Origin: Halococcus qingdaonensis
GTDB taxonomy: Archaea > Halobacteriota > Halobacteria > Halobacteriales > Halococcaceae
Reading direction: 5' to 3'
DNA: 64,000 nucleotides
Assembly: GCF_024508235.1 (NCBI RefSeq)
Contig: NZ_CP101943.1
Coordinates: 2,205,112 to 2,269,111, forward strand
A model generated the notes under the pieces. That model worked only from the letters and a program-made list of their open reading frames with translations. It was not told the DNA's origin and made no database searches. Position numbers and translations under genes: made by a program. Positions 16,942 through 25,950 of this stretch are shown here, one piece after another (the stretch's first letter is position 1; each line of letters starts with the position of its first letter).

Positions 16942-17439
16942 TCACTTCTCGACGTCGAGCAGCGCGACCCGCTCGCGGACCAGGGGTTCGATCCCTGCGT
17001 CCGTGGCCGCGAGTTCCCGCTCGCCGATCTCGAAGAACTCGCGGACGCGCGCGGCGTCGAAATCGCTGAGAGTGTCCTCGGCGTCGAGCAGTGGTTCGAT
17101 CTCGTCCGCTGCCGCATGCTCGTCGCCACCCTCCTCGGCCGCGACGAGCACGACGACCGGCTGGTCGCCCTCACCCACCCCGAGTTCGAGTGCTTGCTGT
17201 ATCTGACGGCGACCGGCGGCGTAGAGGAGGATCTCGACCGCGCGCTCGCGTGCGATCGCCTCGCCGCGCTCGCGCGCTCGATCAGCGAGTGCGAGTGCGC
17301 GTTCGAGATGGGTTCGTGAAACGATATAGCGCGCGTCGAACGCCTGTACCGTACAGTCGTGTTCGTCACCGATCGCGCCGAGCCGGGCGACGAATTCGTC
17401 GACGTCCTCGATCGTCACCCGCCCTTCGACGAGTTTCAT
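16942..17439 (-). CDS. cgi121: KEOPS complex subunit Cgi121
   Basis: A 165-residue protein matching archaeal Cgi121: RYIVSRTHLERALALADRA, EILLYAAGRRQIQQALELG and the VVVLVAAEEG strand. Cgi121 binds Bud32 and recruits the tRNA 3' end in the KEOPS complex that makes t6A37 in tRNA. It follows hel308 by 25 bp on the same strand, an arrangement consistent with one operon. Confidence 0.88.
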   Translation of the reverse strand: MKLVEGRVTIEDVDEFVARLGAIGDEHDCTVQAFDARYIVSRTHLERALALADRARERGEAIARERAVEILLYAAGRRQIQQALELGVGEGDQPVVVLVAAEEGGDEHAAADEIEPLLDAEDTLSDFDAARVREFFEIGERELAATDAGIEPLVRERVALLDVEK

Positions 17440-17464
17440 CAGATTCGCCTCCGTGGACCGACCA

Positions 17465-19696
17465 TCAGAACTCACCGAGGCTCGACTGATCGTTCTCGTC
17501 CGACTCGTCGCCGACGACCGCGACCGACCCTGCCAGTTCGACGCCGTCCATCGAGGGGTCGCTCCGCCCGACGTTCTCCAGGACGTTCTCGGCGGTCTTC
17601 GTCCGTCCACGCAGTGCTCCCAACACCACCGATTTCTCGGCGTTTCTGAGATCGGCGCGATCCTCGATCCCGGTTTCGAACAGCCGACGGGCGCGCTTGC
17701 GACCGACGCCGCGCACGCCCGCGAGATCAATGAGTTCCGTGCGGATACCGTGGGCGACGCGCGTTCTGGCCTCCCTGACGGCGGGTGCCCACTCCAGGCC
17801 GAGTTCGCCCGCGAGGCGTTCGGCGGCCGACAGCAGCCACTCGGCGGTGTCGACCTTCCCACGCAGATCGCCTGGACCAATGCCGTAACGATCGGTGATC
17901 GTATTCTCGTCGAGTTCGCTCGCCCAGTCGTCGAGCATGCTGGCGGTCTTGAGCGCCGAGAGCCAGTCGTCCCAGCGCTCCTCGAACTCGCTCGGCACGC
18001 TGCCCAAGAATTCGGTCTCGTGCTCGTGGGCGATCATGGTGTACTCCTCGCGATCGCCCGAGCGCAAGTAGAGCTCGTACATGTCGGGCGTGCGGCTCAC
18101 GAGGTGGAAGAGTCCGAGGGCGGTCGGGCGCTCGTCGGCGCTCTGGAGACCGTCGACGATCTCGGCGGCGCTCATCGGGTCGAGATAGAGCCGCGAGACG
18201 GTGTGGCCGAGCGAGGTCGCGGTCAGATCGTCGCCGTCGCGTTCGAGGAAGTCGTTGGCGACGAGATAGTCGAGCATCGAGTCCGTGACCCGTTCGAGAC
18301 GGCCGCCTTCGTCGGTCTGGGTCGCGTAGAGCGTCCGATCGAGAAATTCGAGCAGCCCCGAGCGCGACCCCGCAAATCCGGAGGCGACGGTCGCGAGCAG
18401 GTGGGTGCGGAGCGCGGGCTCGGCGGCGAGTTTCGAGCGGACGGGTTCCGGTTCGGTCCAGATATACCTATCGAAGAGTTCGTCGAGTTCGTCGTGGCTC
18501 TTCGCGAGCAGCAACGACTCGCCGTAGGGGTCGAGGCCGGGCCGCCCTGCGCGGCCACACATCTGGTGGACTTCGAGAACGGAGAGCGGTTCCATCCCGC
18601 CGGCCTCGCCCGAGTAGCGCCGCCAGTCGCGGACGACGACGCGGCGACTCGGCGTGTTGACGCCCGCAGCGAGCGTCGGCGTCGCCGACACCACCTTCAG
18701 CAGGCGATCGCGAAAGGCCTCCTCGACGAGTTCGCGATGGTCAGAGGCGAGACCAGCATGATGGAAAGCTGCACCCTCCTCCACTGCGTTCGCCAGATCG
18801 GCGCTCGTCTCGGTGTCGCTCACGTCGCGGATCTCGGCGGCGATGTCGGCGAGACGGTCGCGCTCGTCGGCCGTGAGTTCCCCCTCGACCGTACTCGTAA
18901 GCCGGCGGGCTTCGGCCTCGGCGTTGCGCCGTGAGTTGACGAACACGAGCGTCGATCCCTCGTCGGCGAGCGTGTCGCGCACGATGGCGGCAGTCGGCTT
19001 CTCGCCGTCCCTGACCCCGAGTTCGTGCTGTTCGCCGTCTTCCAGGTGGATCGCCTGGCCGAAGTGGACGCCCTTCTTGAGATCGATCGGTCGCCACGTC
19101 GAGTCGACGAGTTCGGCGTCGAGCCAGTCGGCGAGGATCTCGGGGTTGCCGATTGTCGCCGAGAGCGCGACGGTCTGCAGGCCGGGATTTCGCTGGCGGA
19201 GTTTCGCGAGCGTGACCTCCAGTGTGGGACCGCGATGGCCGTCGTCGACGAGATGGACCTCGTCGGCGACCACACAGGAAAGCTGGTCGATCCAGGGTGC
19301 GTCGTTGCGGACGAGCGAGTCGACCTTCTCGCTGGTCGCGACGATGATGTCACACGTCGCGAGCCACTCGCCGTCCGAATCGTAGTTGCCGGTGGAGACA
19401 CCGACGGTGAGCCCGTACTGCTCGAAGGTCTCGAACTCGGCGCGTTTCTCGCCGGCGAGCGCGCGCAGCGGGACGATGTAGAGCGCTTTGCCGCCGCGGG
19501 TGACGCTCGCGGTCATGGCGAGTTCGGCGATCAGGGTCTTTCCCGACGCCGTGGGGACGCTCGCGACCAGACTCTCGCCCTCGGTAACGCCCGCTTCGAC
19601 GGCCTCCGCCTGGGGCGGGTAGAGTTCCTCGATCCCCTCCCCACCCAGATGCTCGGGCAGCCACTCCGGGACCGCCGACAGCTCCGAGACGTGCAT
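17465..19696 (-). CDS. hel308: Hel308 superfamily 2 DNA helicase
   Basis: A 743-residue Ski2-like DNA helicase. Walker A VPTASGKT is at about residues 47-54, motif II DEVH at 145-148, motif [11 protein letters not shown], and motif [12 protein letters not shown]. The C-terminal winged-helix/ratchet region ends in a helix-hairpin-helix ([18 protein letters not shown]). Hel308 unwinds lagging strands at stalled forks in archaeal replication repair. The start at 19696 ([10 protein letters not shown]) matches the family. Length and motif order are normal. Confidence 0.95.
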   Translation of the reverse strand: MHVSELSAVPEWLPEHLGGEGIEELYPPQAEAVEAGVTEGESLVASVPTASGKTLIAELAMTASVTRGGKALYIVPLRALAGEKRAEFETFEQYGLTVGVSTGNYDSDGEWLATCDIIVATSEKVDSLVRNDAPWIDQLSCVVADEVHLVDDGHRGPTLEVTLAKLRQRNPGLQTVALSATIGNPEILADWLDAELVDSTWRPIDLKKGVHFGQAIHLEDGEQHELGVRDGEKPTAAIVRDTLADEGSTLVFVNSRRNAEAEARRLTSTVEGELTADERDRLADIAAEIRDVSDTETSADLANAVEEGAAFHHAGLASDHRELVEEAFRDRLLKVVSATPTLAAGVNTPSRRVVVRDWRRYSGEAGGMEPLSVLEVHQMCGRAGRPGLDPYGESLLLAKSHDELDELFDRYIWTEPEPVRSKLAAEPALRTHLLATVASGFAGSRSGLLEFLDRTLYATQTDEGGRLERVTDSMLDYLVANDFLERDGDDLTATSLGHTVSRLYLDPMSAAEIVDGLQSADERPTALGLFHLVSRTPDMYELYLRSGDREEYTMIAHEHETEFLGSVPSEFEERWDDWLSALKTASMLDDWASELDENTITDRYGIGPGDLRGKVDTAEWLLSAAERLAGELGLEWAPAVREARTRVAHGIRTELIDLAGVRGVGRKRARRLFETGIEDRADLRNAEKSVVLGALRGRTKTAENVLENVGRSDPSMDGVELAGSVAVVGDESDENDQSSLGEF

Positions 19697-19777
19697 TACC
19701 CCTTTCTGTGTGCCGCTCACCGTTTAAACCGTCGGAGTAGCCGTCAGCCATATGGTCGCGCCGGGGGAAGCGAGCGC

Positions 19778-20020
19778 ATGCGAGTCGAATTCGATCGCGA
19801 GACCTGTATCGGTATGTTCCAGTGCGTCGCCGAGTGGGAGGGGTTCGAGCGCGACGAGGACGCCGGCAAGGCGATCCTGGTCGATGGCGAGGAAGAAGAG
19901 CCCGCGAAATTCGTCCGCGAAGTGCCCGAGGACGCCGAGTTGGACGCGAAGTTCGCCGCCCGCGTCTGTCCCGTCGACGCCATCACCATCCACGAGGACG
20001 GCGAACAGATCGTCCCCTGA
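19778..20020 (+). CDS. Small ferredoxin (single Fe-S cluster)
   Basis: An 80-residue acidic protein with C10, C16 (CIGMFQC) and C64 in ARVCPVDAI. This Cys-x5-Cys...Cys-Pro layout is that of small single-cluster ferredoxins where the second ligand is missing, suggesting a [3Fe-4S] centre or a non-Cys ligand. It is likely an electron carrier for a P450 or similar oxidoreductase, none of which is adjacent. The stop abuts the stop of the convergent lipoprotein gene. Confidence 0.85.
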   Translation: MRVEFDRETCIGMFQCVAEWEGFERDEDAGKAILVDGEEEEPAKFVREVPEDAELDAKFAARVCPVDAITIHEDGEQIVP

Positions 20021-20524
20021 TCAGGCGAGCGAGCCGAGCACGGCGATCTCGTACGAACCGACGTCGCTCGGTTTTTCGAGCACGATGACGTCGAAGCTCC
20101 AGGTCGCGCCGGCCGCGAGATCGTGCGTGCTGTCGAGATATCGCCCGAGCTGCTCGCCGTCGTCGTTGTAGACGCGCGTGCGGACCTCGACCAGTTCGAC
20201 GCGCTGCTGGCCGGTGTTCTCGACGGTGCCCTGGATCACGACGCCGCGGTAGTCGTCCTTGACGTCGAGTTCGTGGCTTCGGAGGACGAGCACGTCGAGC
20301 GGGACGGCGTAGTCGCTGCCGACACGCTCGGCGCGCGCCGCGGCGGCAGATGCCGCGCTGGCGTTCGATTCGTTGGCCGCAGGCGGATCGACCGTTCGGC
20401 CGGCTTCGTAGTCGGCGGTGTCGGGCCGATCGGTACAGCCGGCGAGAGCGGCGGGAACGCCCGTGCCGACGAGCGCGAGAAAGCGGCGGCGGGTCGAGCG
20501 TGTGCGGTCGCCGGGATCACTCAT
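20021..20524 (-). CDS. Tat lipoprotein with FxLYD-like domain
   Basis: A 167-residue protein. The N-terminus has STRRRFLALVGTGVPAALAGC: a Tat twin-arginine motif, a hydrophobic core and lipobox LAGC. The mature domain (VIQGTVENTGQQRVELVEVRTRVYNDDGE) is the FxLYD-type beta-sandwich common in haloarchaeal surface lipoproteins. Function unknown. Its ATG overlaps the stop of the upstream membrane protein by 4 bp (ATGA), so the two form an operon. Confidence 0.85.
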   Translation of the reverse strand: MSDPGDRTRSTRRRFLALVGTGVPAALAGCTDRPDTADYEAGRTVDPPAANESNASAASAAAARAERVGSDYAVPLDVLVLRSHELDVKDDYRGVVIQGTVENTGQQRVELVEVRTRVYNDDGEQLGRYLDSTHDLAAGATWSFDVIVLEKPSDVGSYEIAVLGSLA

Positions 20525-21540
20525 CGGTCGTCCTCCATTTCGAGATCGAGCGAGCGCTGCGAATCGCGGAGGACGAACGGGCCGATGGCGAGCGTTCGCT
20601 GGGCGATCGTCCCGAGACGGACGATGTACGCGACGAGCACGAAAAACGGGGCCGACGCGACCGCGGCGGCCGCGCTGACGACGAAGACGACGTTCTCGAT
20701 GCCGAGCGTCGAGCCGATGACCGAGTTCGGGTTCAAATAGAGCAATCCCGCGATCGAGACTGCGAGGGCCGGCACGCCGGTGTACAGGATATCACGCGAG
20801 AGGTCGACCAGCTCCCGTCGGAAGTAGAGCGTCTTGAAGTGTTCGCGCGCCGGGCCGAACAGGAAGAGCACGTCGAGTAGCTCCTCGAAGGCCTCGTGTT
20901 CGGTCTCGTCGAGCGAGTCGGCGTAGGCCGACCGGACCCGCCGCGTCGCGTAGATGTTCCAGGAGTAATCGTAGTTCAAAACGGTGCCGATGACGTCGAA
21001 ATCGCCGAAATCGGCGTCGGAGAGTCGATCACCGATCGTGGCCGCGTGCTCGCCCATGCGTTCGGTGAGATCGGTCACGCTCTCGCGCACGGCATCGTCC
21101 TCGTTGTCGGCGACCGCCGCTTCGAGCGACGACGCGCGATCCTCGCTCAATTGCATGAACGTCCGCATGAACGAGGCGGGGTCGGCCGGTGCGACCGAGC
21201 CGGTGAACGATTCGATGTCCTGACGGAAATCGACCGCGCCGGCCATCCGGTCGCGTTGCTCGCCGAGCGGGCCGAGTTCGCGCGAGAGGACGAGCTGGTT
21301 GAGCGTGACGACGAGCGTGATGCCAGTGACCAGCGACATGACGAACGACTGGAACAGCCGTTCGACGTGCGTTCCCTGCCGGATCAGCGTGCGCAACGGG
21401 ATCGTGTTGACCGCGCCGACGGCGACGAGCACGACGAACAGCCCGCCGGTCAGCAGCGCGGCGACGACGGCGCGGTTGGCGGTGAGCAACAGCCACGAGC
21501 GCAGCCGGCCATCGTCGTCATCCGGGCCGGAATCACTCAT
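20521..21540 (-). CDS. Integral membrane protein, unknown function
   Basis: A 339-residue protein with two N-terminal membrane helices (about 20-42 and 62-82). A soluble acidic middle (about 90-240) follows, then two C-terminal helices (about 250-300). The topology resembles uncharacterised haloarchaeal membrane proteins; I recognise no motif. Start at 21540 (MSDSGPDDDD). It is translationally coupled to the FxLYD lipoprotein, suggesting the two act together at the membrane. Confidence 0.78.
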   Translation of the reverse strand: MSDSGPDDDDGRLRSWLLLTANRAVVAALLTGGLFVVLVAVGAVNTIPLRTLIRQGTHVERLFQSFVMSLVTGITLVVTLNQLVLSRELGPLGEQRDRMAGAVDFRQDIESFTGSVAPADPASFMRTFMQLSEDRASSLEAAVADNEDDAVRESVTDLTERMGEHAATIGDRLSDADFGDFDVIGTVLNYDYSWNIYATRRVRSAYADSLDETEHEAFEELLDVLFLFGPAREHFKTLYFRRELVDLSRDILYTGVPALAVSIAGLLYLNPNSVIGSTLGIENVVFVVSAAAAVASAPFFVLVAYIVRLGTIAQRTLAIGPFVLRDSQRSLDLEMEDDR

Positions 21541-21625
21541 ATCCACGGGAGTTCCGTGGCCGACAAAAGCTCTCGGGCTGCATATGAGCCGGCAGGCTCT
21601 TTCCGGTCGCCGCCGCAACGAACCC

Positions 21626-21949
21626 ATGAGCGCCCGCACCGTCCGGTCGTACTACCACTCGATCGACGAGAAGCGCTACGACGACCTCGAGGAACTCATC
21701 GCGCCCGACTTCGTCCACGAGCGCCCGGACCGCACGTTCGAGGGCCGGAAGACGTTCGTCGCGTTCATGCGCGACGAGCGCCCGCGGACCGAGACGAGCC
21801 ACGAACTCGACAGGCTCTACGACGACGGCGACGAGATCGCCGTCCGCGGCCGCCTGCTCGACGAGAACGGCGATCGCCTGTTCGGGTTCGTCGACGTCCA
21901 CACGATCGACGACGGGGCGATCGCGCGCATCGAGACCTACACCGACTGA
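21626..21949 (+). CDS. SnoaL/NTF2-like protein
   Basis: A 107-residue protein with the NTF2-like cone fold pattern: VRSYYHSIDEKRYDDLEELIAPDFVHERP, FVAFMRDERP and GFVDVHTIDDGAIARIETYTD. Related proteins are small isomerases, hydratases or ligand-binding domains. No specific role is visible. The stop adjoins the stop of the convergent serS gene. Confidence 0.82.
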   Translation: MSARTVRSYYHSIDEKRYDDLEELIAPDFVHERPDRTFEGRKTFVAFMRDERPRTETSHELDRLYDDGDEIAVRGRLLDENGDRLFGFVDVHTIDDGAIARIETYTD

Positions 21950-23329
21950 CTATTCCTTGCGGCCCGCTCCGACCGCGCTCTCGCCGACCGGCTCGTGGCC
22001 CTCGATGCGCTCCTGGCCGCCCATGTACGGTCGGAGCGGTTCGGGAACCTCGACCGTGCCGTCCGGGTTCTGGTAGTATTCGAGAATGGCGACCATCACG
22101 CGCCCGATGGCGGTGCCCGAGGCGTTCAGGGTGTGAAGGTAGTCGGCCGACTCGTGGCGCTCGGGGCGATATCTGAGCCCGGCCCGGCGGGCCTGGAACG
22201 CCTCGAAGTTCGAGGCCGAGGAGACTTCGAGCCAGCGACCGCCCTCCTCGGGACCCTCTTCCATGTCGTCGCCGGGAGCCCAGACTTCGAGGTCGTAGGT
22301 CCGCGCCGAGCCGAAGGTGAGATCGCCGGTGCAGAGATCGAGCACGCGGTAGGGGAGGTCGAGCCGGCGGAGCGTCTCCTCGGCCTCGGCGAGCAGCCCC
22401 TCCAGGCGCTCGTCGCTCTCCTCGGGCCGGACGAAGTTCACGAGTTCGACCTTGTTGAACTGGTGGACCCGGACGATCCCACGAGTTTCGGTGCCGTGTT
22501 CGCCCGCCTCGCGCCGGAAATTGGGGGTATAGGCCTGGTGTTTGATCGGGAGATCGTCGTCGAGCAGGATCTCCTCGCGATACATGTTCGTCACCGGGAC
22601 TTCGGCGGTGGGACAGAGCCAGAGATCGTCGTCGCCGTAGGCCTCGTGTTCGCTCCCGCCGACCCGGTAGGCGTCGTCGGCGAACTTCGGGAGCTGGCTC
22701 GTCCCGGTCATCGACTTGCTGTTGACCGGCACGGGCGGGAAGACGTCGACGTACTCCTGCTCGCGGTGCAGATCGAGCATGAACTGGATGAGTGCGTGTT
22801 CGAGCCGCGCGCCGTCGCCCTTGAGGAAGTAGAAGCCCGCACCCGTGGTCTTCGCGCCGCGCTCGAAGTCGAGGATCTCCATCTCCTCGCCCAGATCGTA
22901 GTGGGGCGTCACCTCGTCGGGCAGTTCGCGCAGGTCGTCGAACCCCTCACGGCGGACCTCGACGTTGTCCGATTCGTCCGCGCCCTCGGGCACGCCCTCC
23001 TGGGGGACGTTCGGGATTTCGAGCAGGGCTTCGTTCAGTCGGGTTTCGAGATCGTCGGCGCGCTCCTCGATCTCGGCGATGTCGTCCTTGAGATCCTGCG
23101 AGCGCGCGATGGCCTCCTCAGCCTCCTCGTCCTCGCCGGCCTGTTTGAGTTCGCCGATACGGTTCGAGACCTCGTTGCGTTCGTGGCGGAGTTCGTCGCC
23201 CCGGTTCTTCGCTTCGCGCCAGCGGTCGTCGATGTCGAGCACGTGATCGAGGTCGACGTCGGCCCCGCGGGCGTCGAGGGCCGCGCGCACCTCGTCGGTG
23301 TGCTCGCGGAGATACTGTCTGTCGAGCAT
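21950..23329 (-). CDS. serS: Seryl-tRNA synthetase
   Basis: A 459-residue class II synthetase. The N-terminal coiled-coil tRNA-binding arm spans about residues 25-110. Motif 2 (TPNFRREAGEHGTETRGIVRVHQFNKVE) and motif 3 (NASGTAIGRVMVAILE) are intact. It charges tRNA-Ser with serine. This is the common (bacterial/eukaryal-like) SerRS, not the rare methanogen type. The ATG is at 23329 (MLDRQYLREHTDEVR). Confidence 0.96.
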   Translation of the reverse strand: MLDRQYLREHTDEVRAALDARGADVDLDHVLDIDDRWREAKNRGDELRHERNEVSNRIGELKQAGEDEEAEEAIARSQDLKDDIAEIEERADDLETRLNEALLEIPNVPQEGVPEGADESDNVEVRREGFDDLRELPDEVTPHYDLGEEMEILDFERGAKTTGAGFYFLKGDGARLEHALIQFMLDLHREQEYVDVFPPVPVNSKSMTGTSQLPKFADDAYRVGGSEHEAYGDDDLWLCPTAEVPVTNMYREEILLDDDLPIKHQAYTPNFRREAGEHGTETRGIVRVHQFNKVELVNFVRPEESDERLEGLLAEAEETLRRLDLPYRVLDLCTGDLTFGSARTYDLEVWAPGDDMEEGPEEGGRWLEVSSASNFEAFQARRAGLRYRPERHESADYLHTLNASGTAIGRVMVAILEYYQNPDGTVEVPEPLRPYMGGQERIEGHEPVGESAVGAGRKE

Positions 23330-23409
23330 TTCCCGGCGATTGCGCGCCGTGTGACAAAATCCTATTGTTCGACGGGAGGTTTTTCACGGCGCTCGGCGTT
23401 CCGAGAGAC

Positions 23410-24312
23410 ATGGCAATCGGGGACGTGTTCACCGTCGATGGCTGTTCGGAACTCCACTACGTCGATACCGGGATGTACGACACCGCGGAGTACGGCGCGG
23501 TCTACATCCTCGATGCCGACCGCCCCGCGCTGATCGACACCGGCATCGGCACCAGGTATGAAAACATCCTCGACGCGCTCGACGAGGTTGGCATCGCCCG
23601 TGAGGAACTGGCCTATATCCTCCCGACCCACGCCCACCTCGATCACGCTGGCGGGACGGGCTATCTCGCCGAGGCCTGTCCGAACGCCACCGTGCTGACC
23701 CACGAGATCGGCGTTCCTCACCTGATCGATCCCGAGCGCCTCGTCGCGGGAACCAAGGCCGCCGTCGAGAGCCAGTGGGAGTATTACGCCGATCCGAAAC
23801 CCGTGCCCGAAGGTCGCATCGAGGGGCTCTCGGACGGCGACGAGATCGACTGCGGGAACCATACGCTCGCCGTCCACCACGCGCCGGGCCACGCTCCCCA
23901 CCAGGTGATGTTCCACGACCGCGAAAACGACGCCCTGTTCACCGGCGACGCGGCCGGCATCTGGATACCAAGCATCGAGACGATCCGTCAGACCTCGCCG
24001 CCCTCGAACTTCGATCTGGAGGCCTGTCTCGCCGACATCGAAACGATCCGCGAGATCGATCCCGATGTCCTGTGTTTCGGCCATTTCGGTCCCCGGGAGT
24101 ACGACGGTGCGCTGATGGACGAGTACGAACGGATTCTGGAGGAGTGGGTCGCGGACATCGAGAGCGCACGTGCCGAGTTGGATGACGACGAAGCGGTCAT
24201 CGAGCGGTTCGTCGAGCGCAGCGACATGGCCGAGGCGTGGTCCGAACGGAAGGCCAGCGCCGAGGAACGGTTGAACGTCCGCGGCGTGCTCGCGTATCTC
24301 GACCAGCGATAG
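23410..24312 (+). CDS. MBL-fold metallo-hydrolase
   Basis: A 300-residue metallo-beta-lactamase-fold protein. The metal motif THAHLDH gives H74, H76, D78 and H79. Further ligands are in HAPGHAPHQ and LFTGDAAG, and a late FGHFGP. The C-terminal ~70 residues are helical. It is likely a thioester or glyoxalase-II-like hydrolase; the substrate is unknown. Start at 23410 (MAIGDVFTVDG). Confidence 0.85.
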   Translation: MAIGDVFTVDGCSELHYVDTGMYDTAEYGAVYILDADRPALIDTGIGTRYENILDALDEVGIAREELAYILPTHAHLDHAGGTGYLAEACPNATVLTHEIGVPHLIDPERLVAGTKAAVESQWEYYADPKPVPEGRIEGLSDGDEIDCGNHTLAVHHAPGHAPHQVMFHDRENDALFTGDAAGIWIPSIETIRQTSPPSNFDLEACLADIETIREIDPDVLCFGHFGPREYDGALMDEYERILEEWVADIESARAELDDDEAVIERFVERSDMAEAWSERKASAEERLNVRGVLAYLDQR

Positions 24313-24456
24313 ATCCGGTAGCTGGTGGGACTCGGAAGCGGTGACGAACGTCTCGACGACACTTATCGCGCGAACGAACGCTCCGATCCTGTGTCGGTCA
24401 CGTTACCGACTATGGTAGAAGTATTGCACTGCTAGCCAATGTTCCACCCCACAAGA

Positions 24457-24465
24457 TATATTTAT
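24457..24465 (+). promoter_or_regulatory. TATA box of the iron-ADH gene
   Basis: TATATTTAT is centred about 28 bp before the ATG at 24490, fitting leaderless transcription and supporting that start over the Met at 24439. Confidence 0.55.
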
Positions 24466-24489
24466 TCGAAAATCCTGTGCCGAGGTGGA

Positions 24490-25716
24490 ATGAGTGGCGA
24501 GCTGTACGAGCCAGAGACGGTCTGGGAGTTCGAGATGGGCGACCGGGTGAAGTTCGGCGTCGGAGCCAGCAGCGAACTCCCATCGGCGATCCACGAGCAC
24601 GGCGCGTCGTCGGCGTTGTTCGTCACCGACCAGGGGGTTGCTGACGCGGGCATCGTCGACCACCTCCGCGGCGTGCTCGACGACCACGACATCGAGACGG
24701 CGGTCCATGCGGCCGTCGAACCCGAGCCGTCGGTGGCGGTCTACGACGAGGCGATACGGGCCGCCGAAACGTTCGATGCGGAGCTCGTCGTCGGCGTCGG
24801 CGGCGGGAGTTCGATGGATGTCGCCAAGACTGCGAGCGCTCTACTCGGCGACGACGGATCGGTGCTCGACTACGCCGCCCCGCCGATCGGCGAGGGGCGC
24901 TCGGTGCCCGCCACGGGTCGTCCGTGTCTCTGCATTCCGACGACGTCCGGGACCGGCTCCGAGACTTCGCCCGTCGCCGTGGTCTCGGTCGCAGCGGAGA
25001 ACCGAAAGATCGGGCTCTCCGACCGCCGGCTGCGCCCGGCAATGGCGCTCGTCGATCCGACGCTCGTCACGTCGCTACCGCCGGCCCCGACCGCCTTTTC
25101 GGGCATGGACGCGCTCGGCCATGCCATCGAATCGTACTCGGCGGTACGGTACGACGCGAAGCCACGACCTTCGACCCCCGAGGAGCGCCCCGACTACAAC
25201 GGGCGGTCACTCCTCACCGACCAGCTGGCGCGGAAGGCGATCGAGCTCGTGGGCGATAACCTCCGGCGGGCGGTCGACAACGGGAACGACCTCGACGCGC
25301 GCCGGAACATGGCGCTCGCGAGCCTGCTTGCGGGGATGGCGTTCACGAACGCCGGAACGACCGCCGCCCACGCGCTCGCGATGGCCACCGGCGCGGTCGT
25401 CGACATCCCACACGGCGTCGCGGTGGCGATATTCCTGCCGGAGGTGATGCGGTACAACGCCCAGAGCGCGCCCGAGCGGTTCGACGAGATCGTCGCTCTC
25501 CTCGGAGCGGACGACACCACGGCGACGGCGAGCGAGGCCGTCGAGGAGCTGCGCCACGACGTGGGTGTCGCCGACGGTCTCGGCGAATTCGGCGTGACCG
25601 AGGACCGGGTCGGCGAGCTGGCCGACAGGACGATCGGCATGGACCGGCTGCTCTCGCGGAACGCCCGGCGCATGACCCGTGACGATGCCGAGCGGATCCT
25701 CCGGCGGGCGCTCTGA
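24490..25716 (+). CDS. Iron-containing alcohol dehydrogenase (candidate sulfoacetaldehyde reductase)
   Basis: A 408-residue group III (iron-type) ADH. GGGSSMDVAK (from about residue 104) binds NAD(P). PTTSGTGSE and GMDALGHAIES (D207, H211) with AAHALAMATG and VDIPHGVA supply the metal site. The general reaction is NAD(P)-dependent reduction of an aldehyde or oxidation of an alcohol. It stands 234 bp upstream of xsc on the same strand and has its own leaderless promoter. Fe-type ADHs (SarD/TauF type) reduce sulfoacetaldehyde to isethionate in sulfonate-degrading bacteria, so that role is proposed from context; other aldehydes remain possible. Confidence 0.85.
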   Translation: MSGELYEPETVWEFEMGDRVKFGVGASSELPSAIHEHGASSALFVTDQGVADAGIVDHLRGVLDDHDIETAVHAAVEPEPSVAVYDEAIRAAETFDAELVVGVGGGSSMDVAKTASALLGDDGSVLDYAAPPIGEGRSVPATGRPCLCIPTTSGTGSETSPVAVVSVAAENRKIGLSDRRLRPAMALVDPTLVTSLPPAPTAFSGMDALGHAIESYSAVRYDAKPRPSTPEERPDYNGRSLLTDQLARKAIELVGDNLRRAVDNGNDLDARRNMALASLLAGMAFTNAGTTAAHALAMATGAVVDIPHGVAVAIFLPEVMRYNAQSAPERFDEIVALLGADDTTATASEAVEELRHDVGVADGLGEFGVTEDRVGELADRTIGMDRLLSRNARRMTRDDAERILRRAL

Positions 25717-25866
25717 GCGCTTCGGCCCGACGGAGAGGACGATGAACAGTACTCTCACCGGTCGTCGGTCAGCAGTCGTCACGACCGTCGAAGAACGTTG
25801 GCAGTGCCGACAGACTTCAGAACAACACTCGCCATTATCGACGTTATTTTATCCAATCTATCTCAT

Positions 25867-25876
25867 TTTGTTGTAG
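25867..25876 (+). promoter_or_regulatory. Candidate regulator site TTTGTTGTAG upstream of xsc
   Basis: This 10-mer, about 35 bp upstream of the xsc TATA box, occurs again at 30798-30807 in the promoter of the APC permease, where a near-copy precedes it in tandem. The shared placement upstream of TATA boxes suggests a common regulator binding site; it is unproven. Confidence 0.35.
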
Positions 25877-25907
25877 TTTCTTCCCAGAGTTTGAGCTGAG
25901 ACGGAAG

Positions 25908-25914
25908 TTATAAG
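25908..25914 (+). promoter_or_regulatory. TATA box of xsc
   Basis: TTATAAG is a good haloarchaeal TATA box. It is only about 16 bp from the ATG at 25927 but 40 bp from that at 25951, so the transcript should begin near 25937 and translation at 25951. Confidence 0.5.
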
Positions 25915-25950
25915 TCATTCCGTGGTATGGATGCAAGTGGGTCGAACGGA

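Noticed and set aside
16980-17000. GGTTCGATCC string resembling a tRNA T-loop
   Set aside because: It lies inside the Cgi121 coding sequence and no acceptor or anticodon stems surround it.
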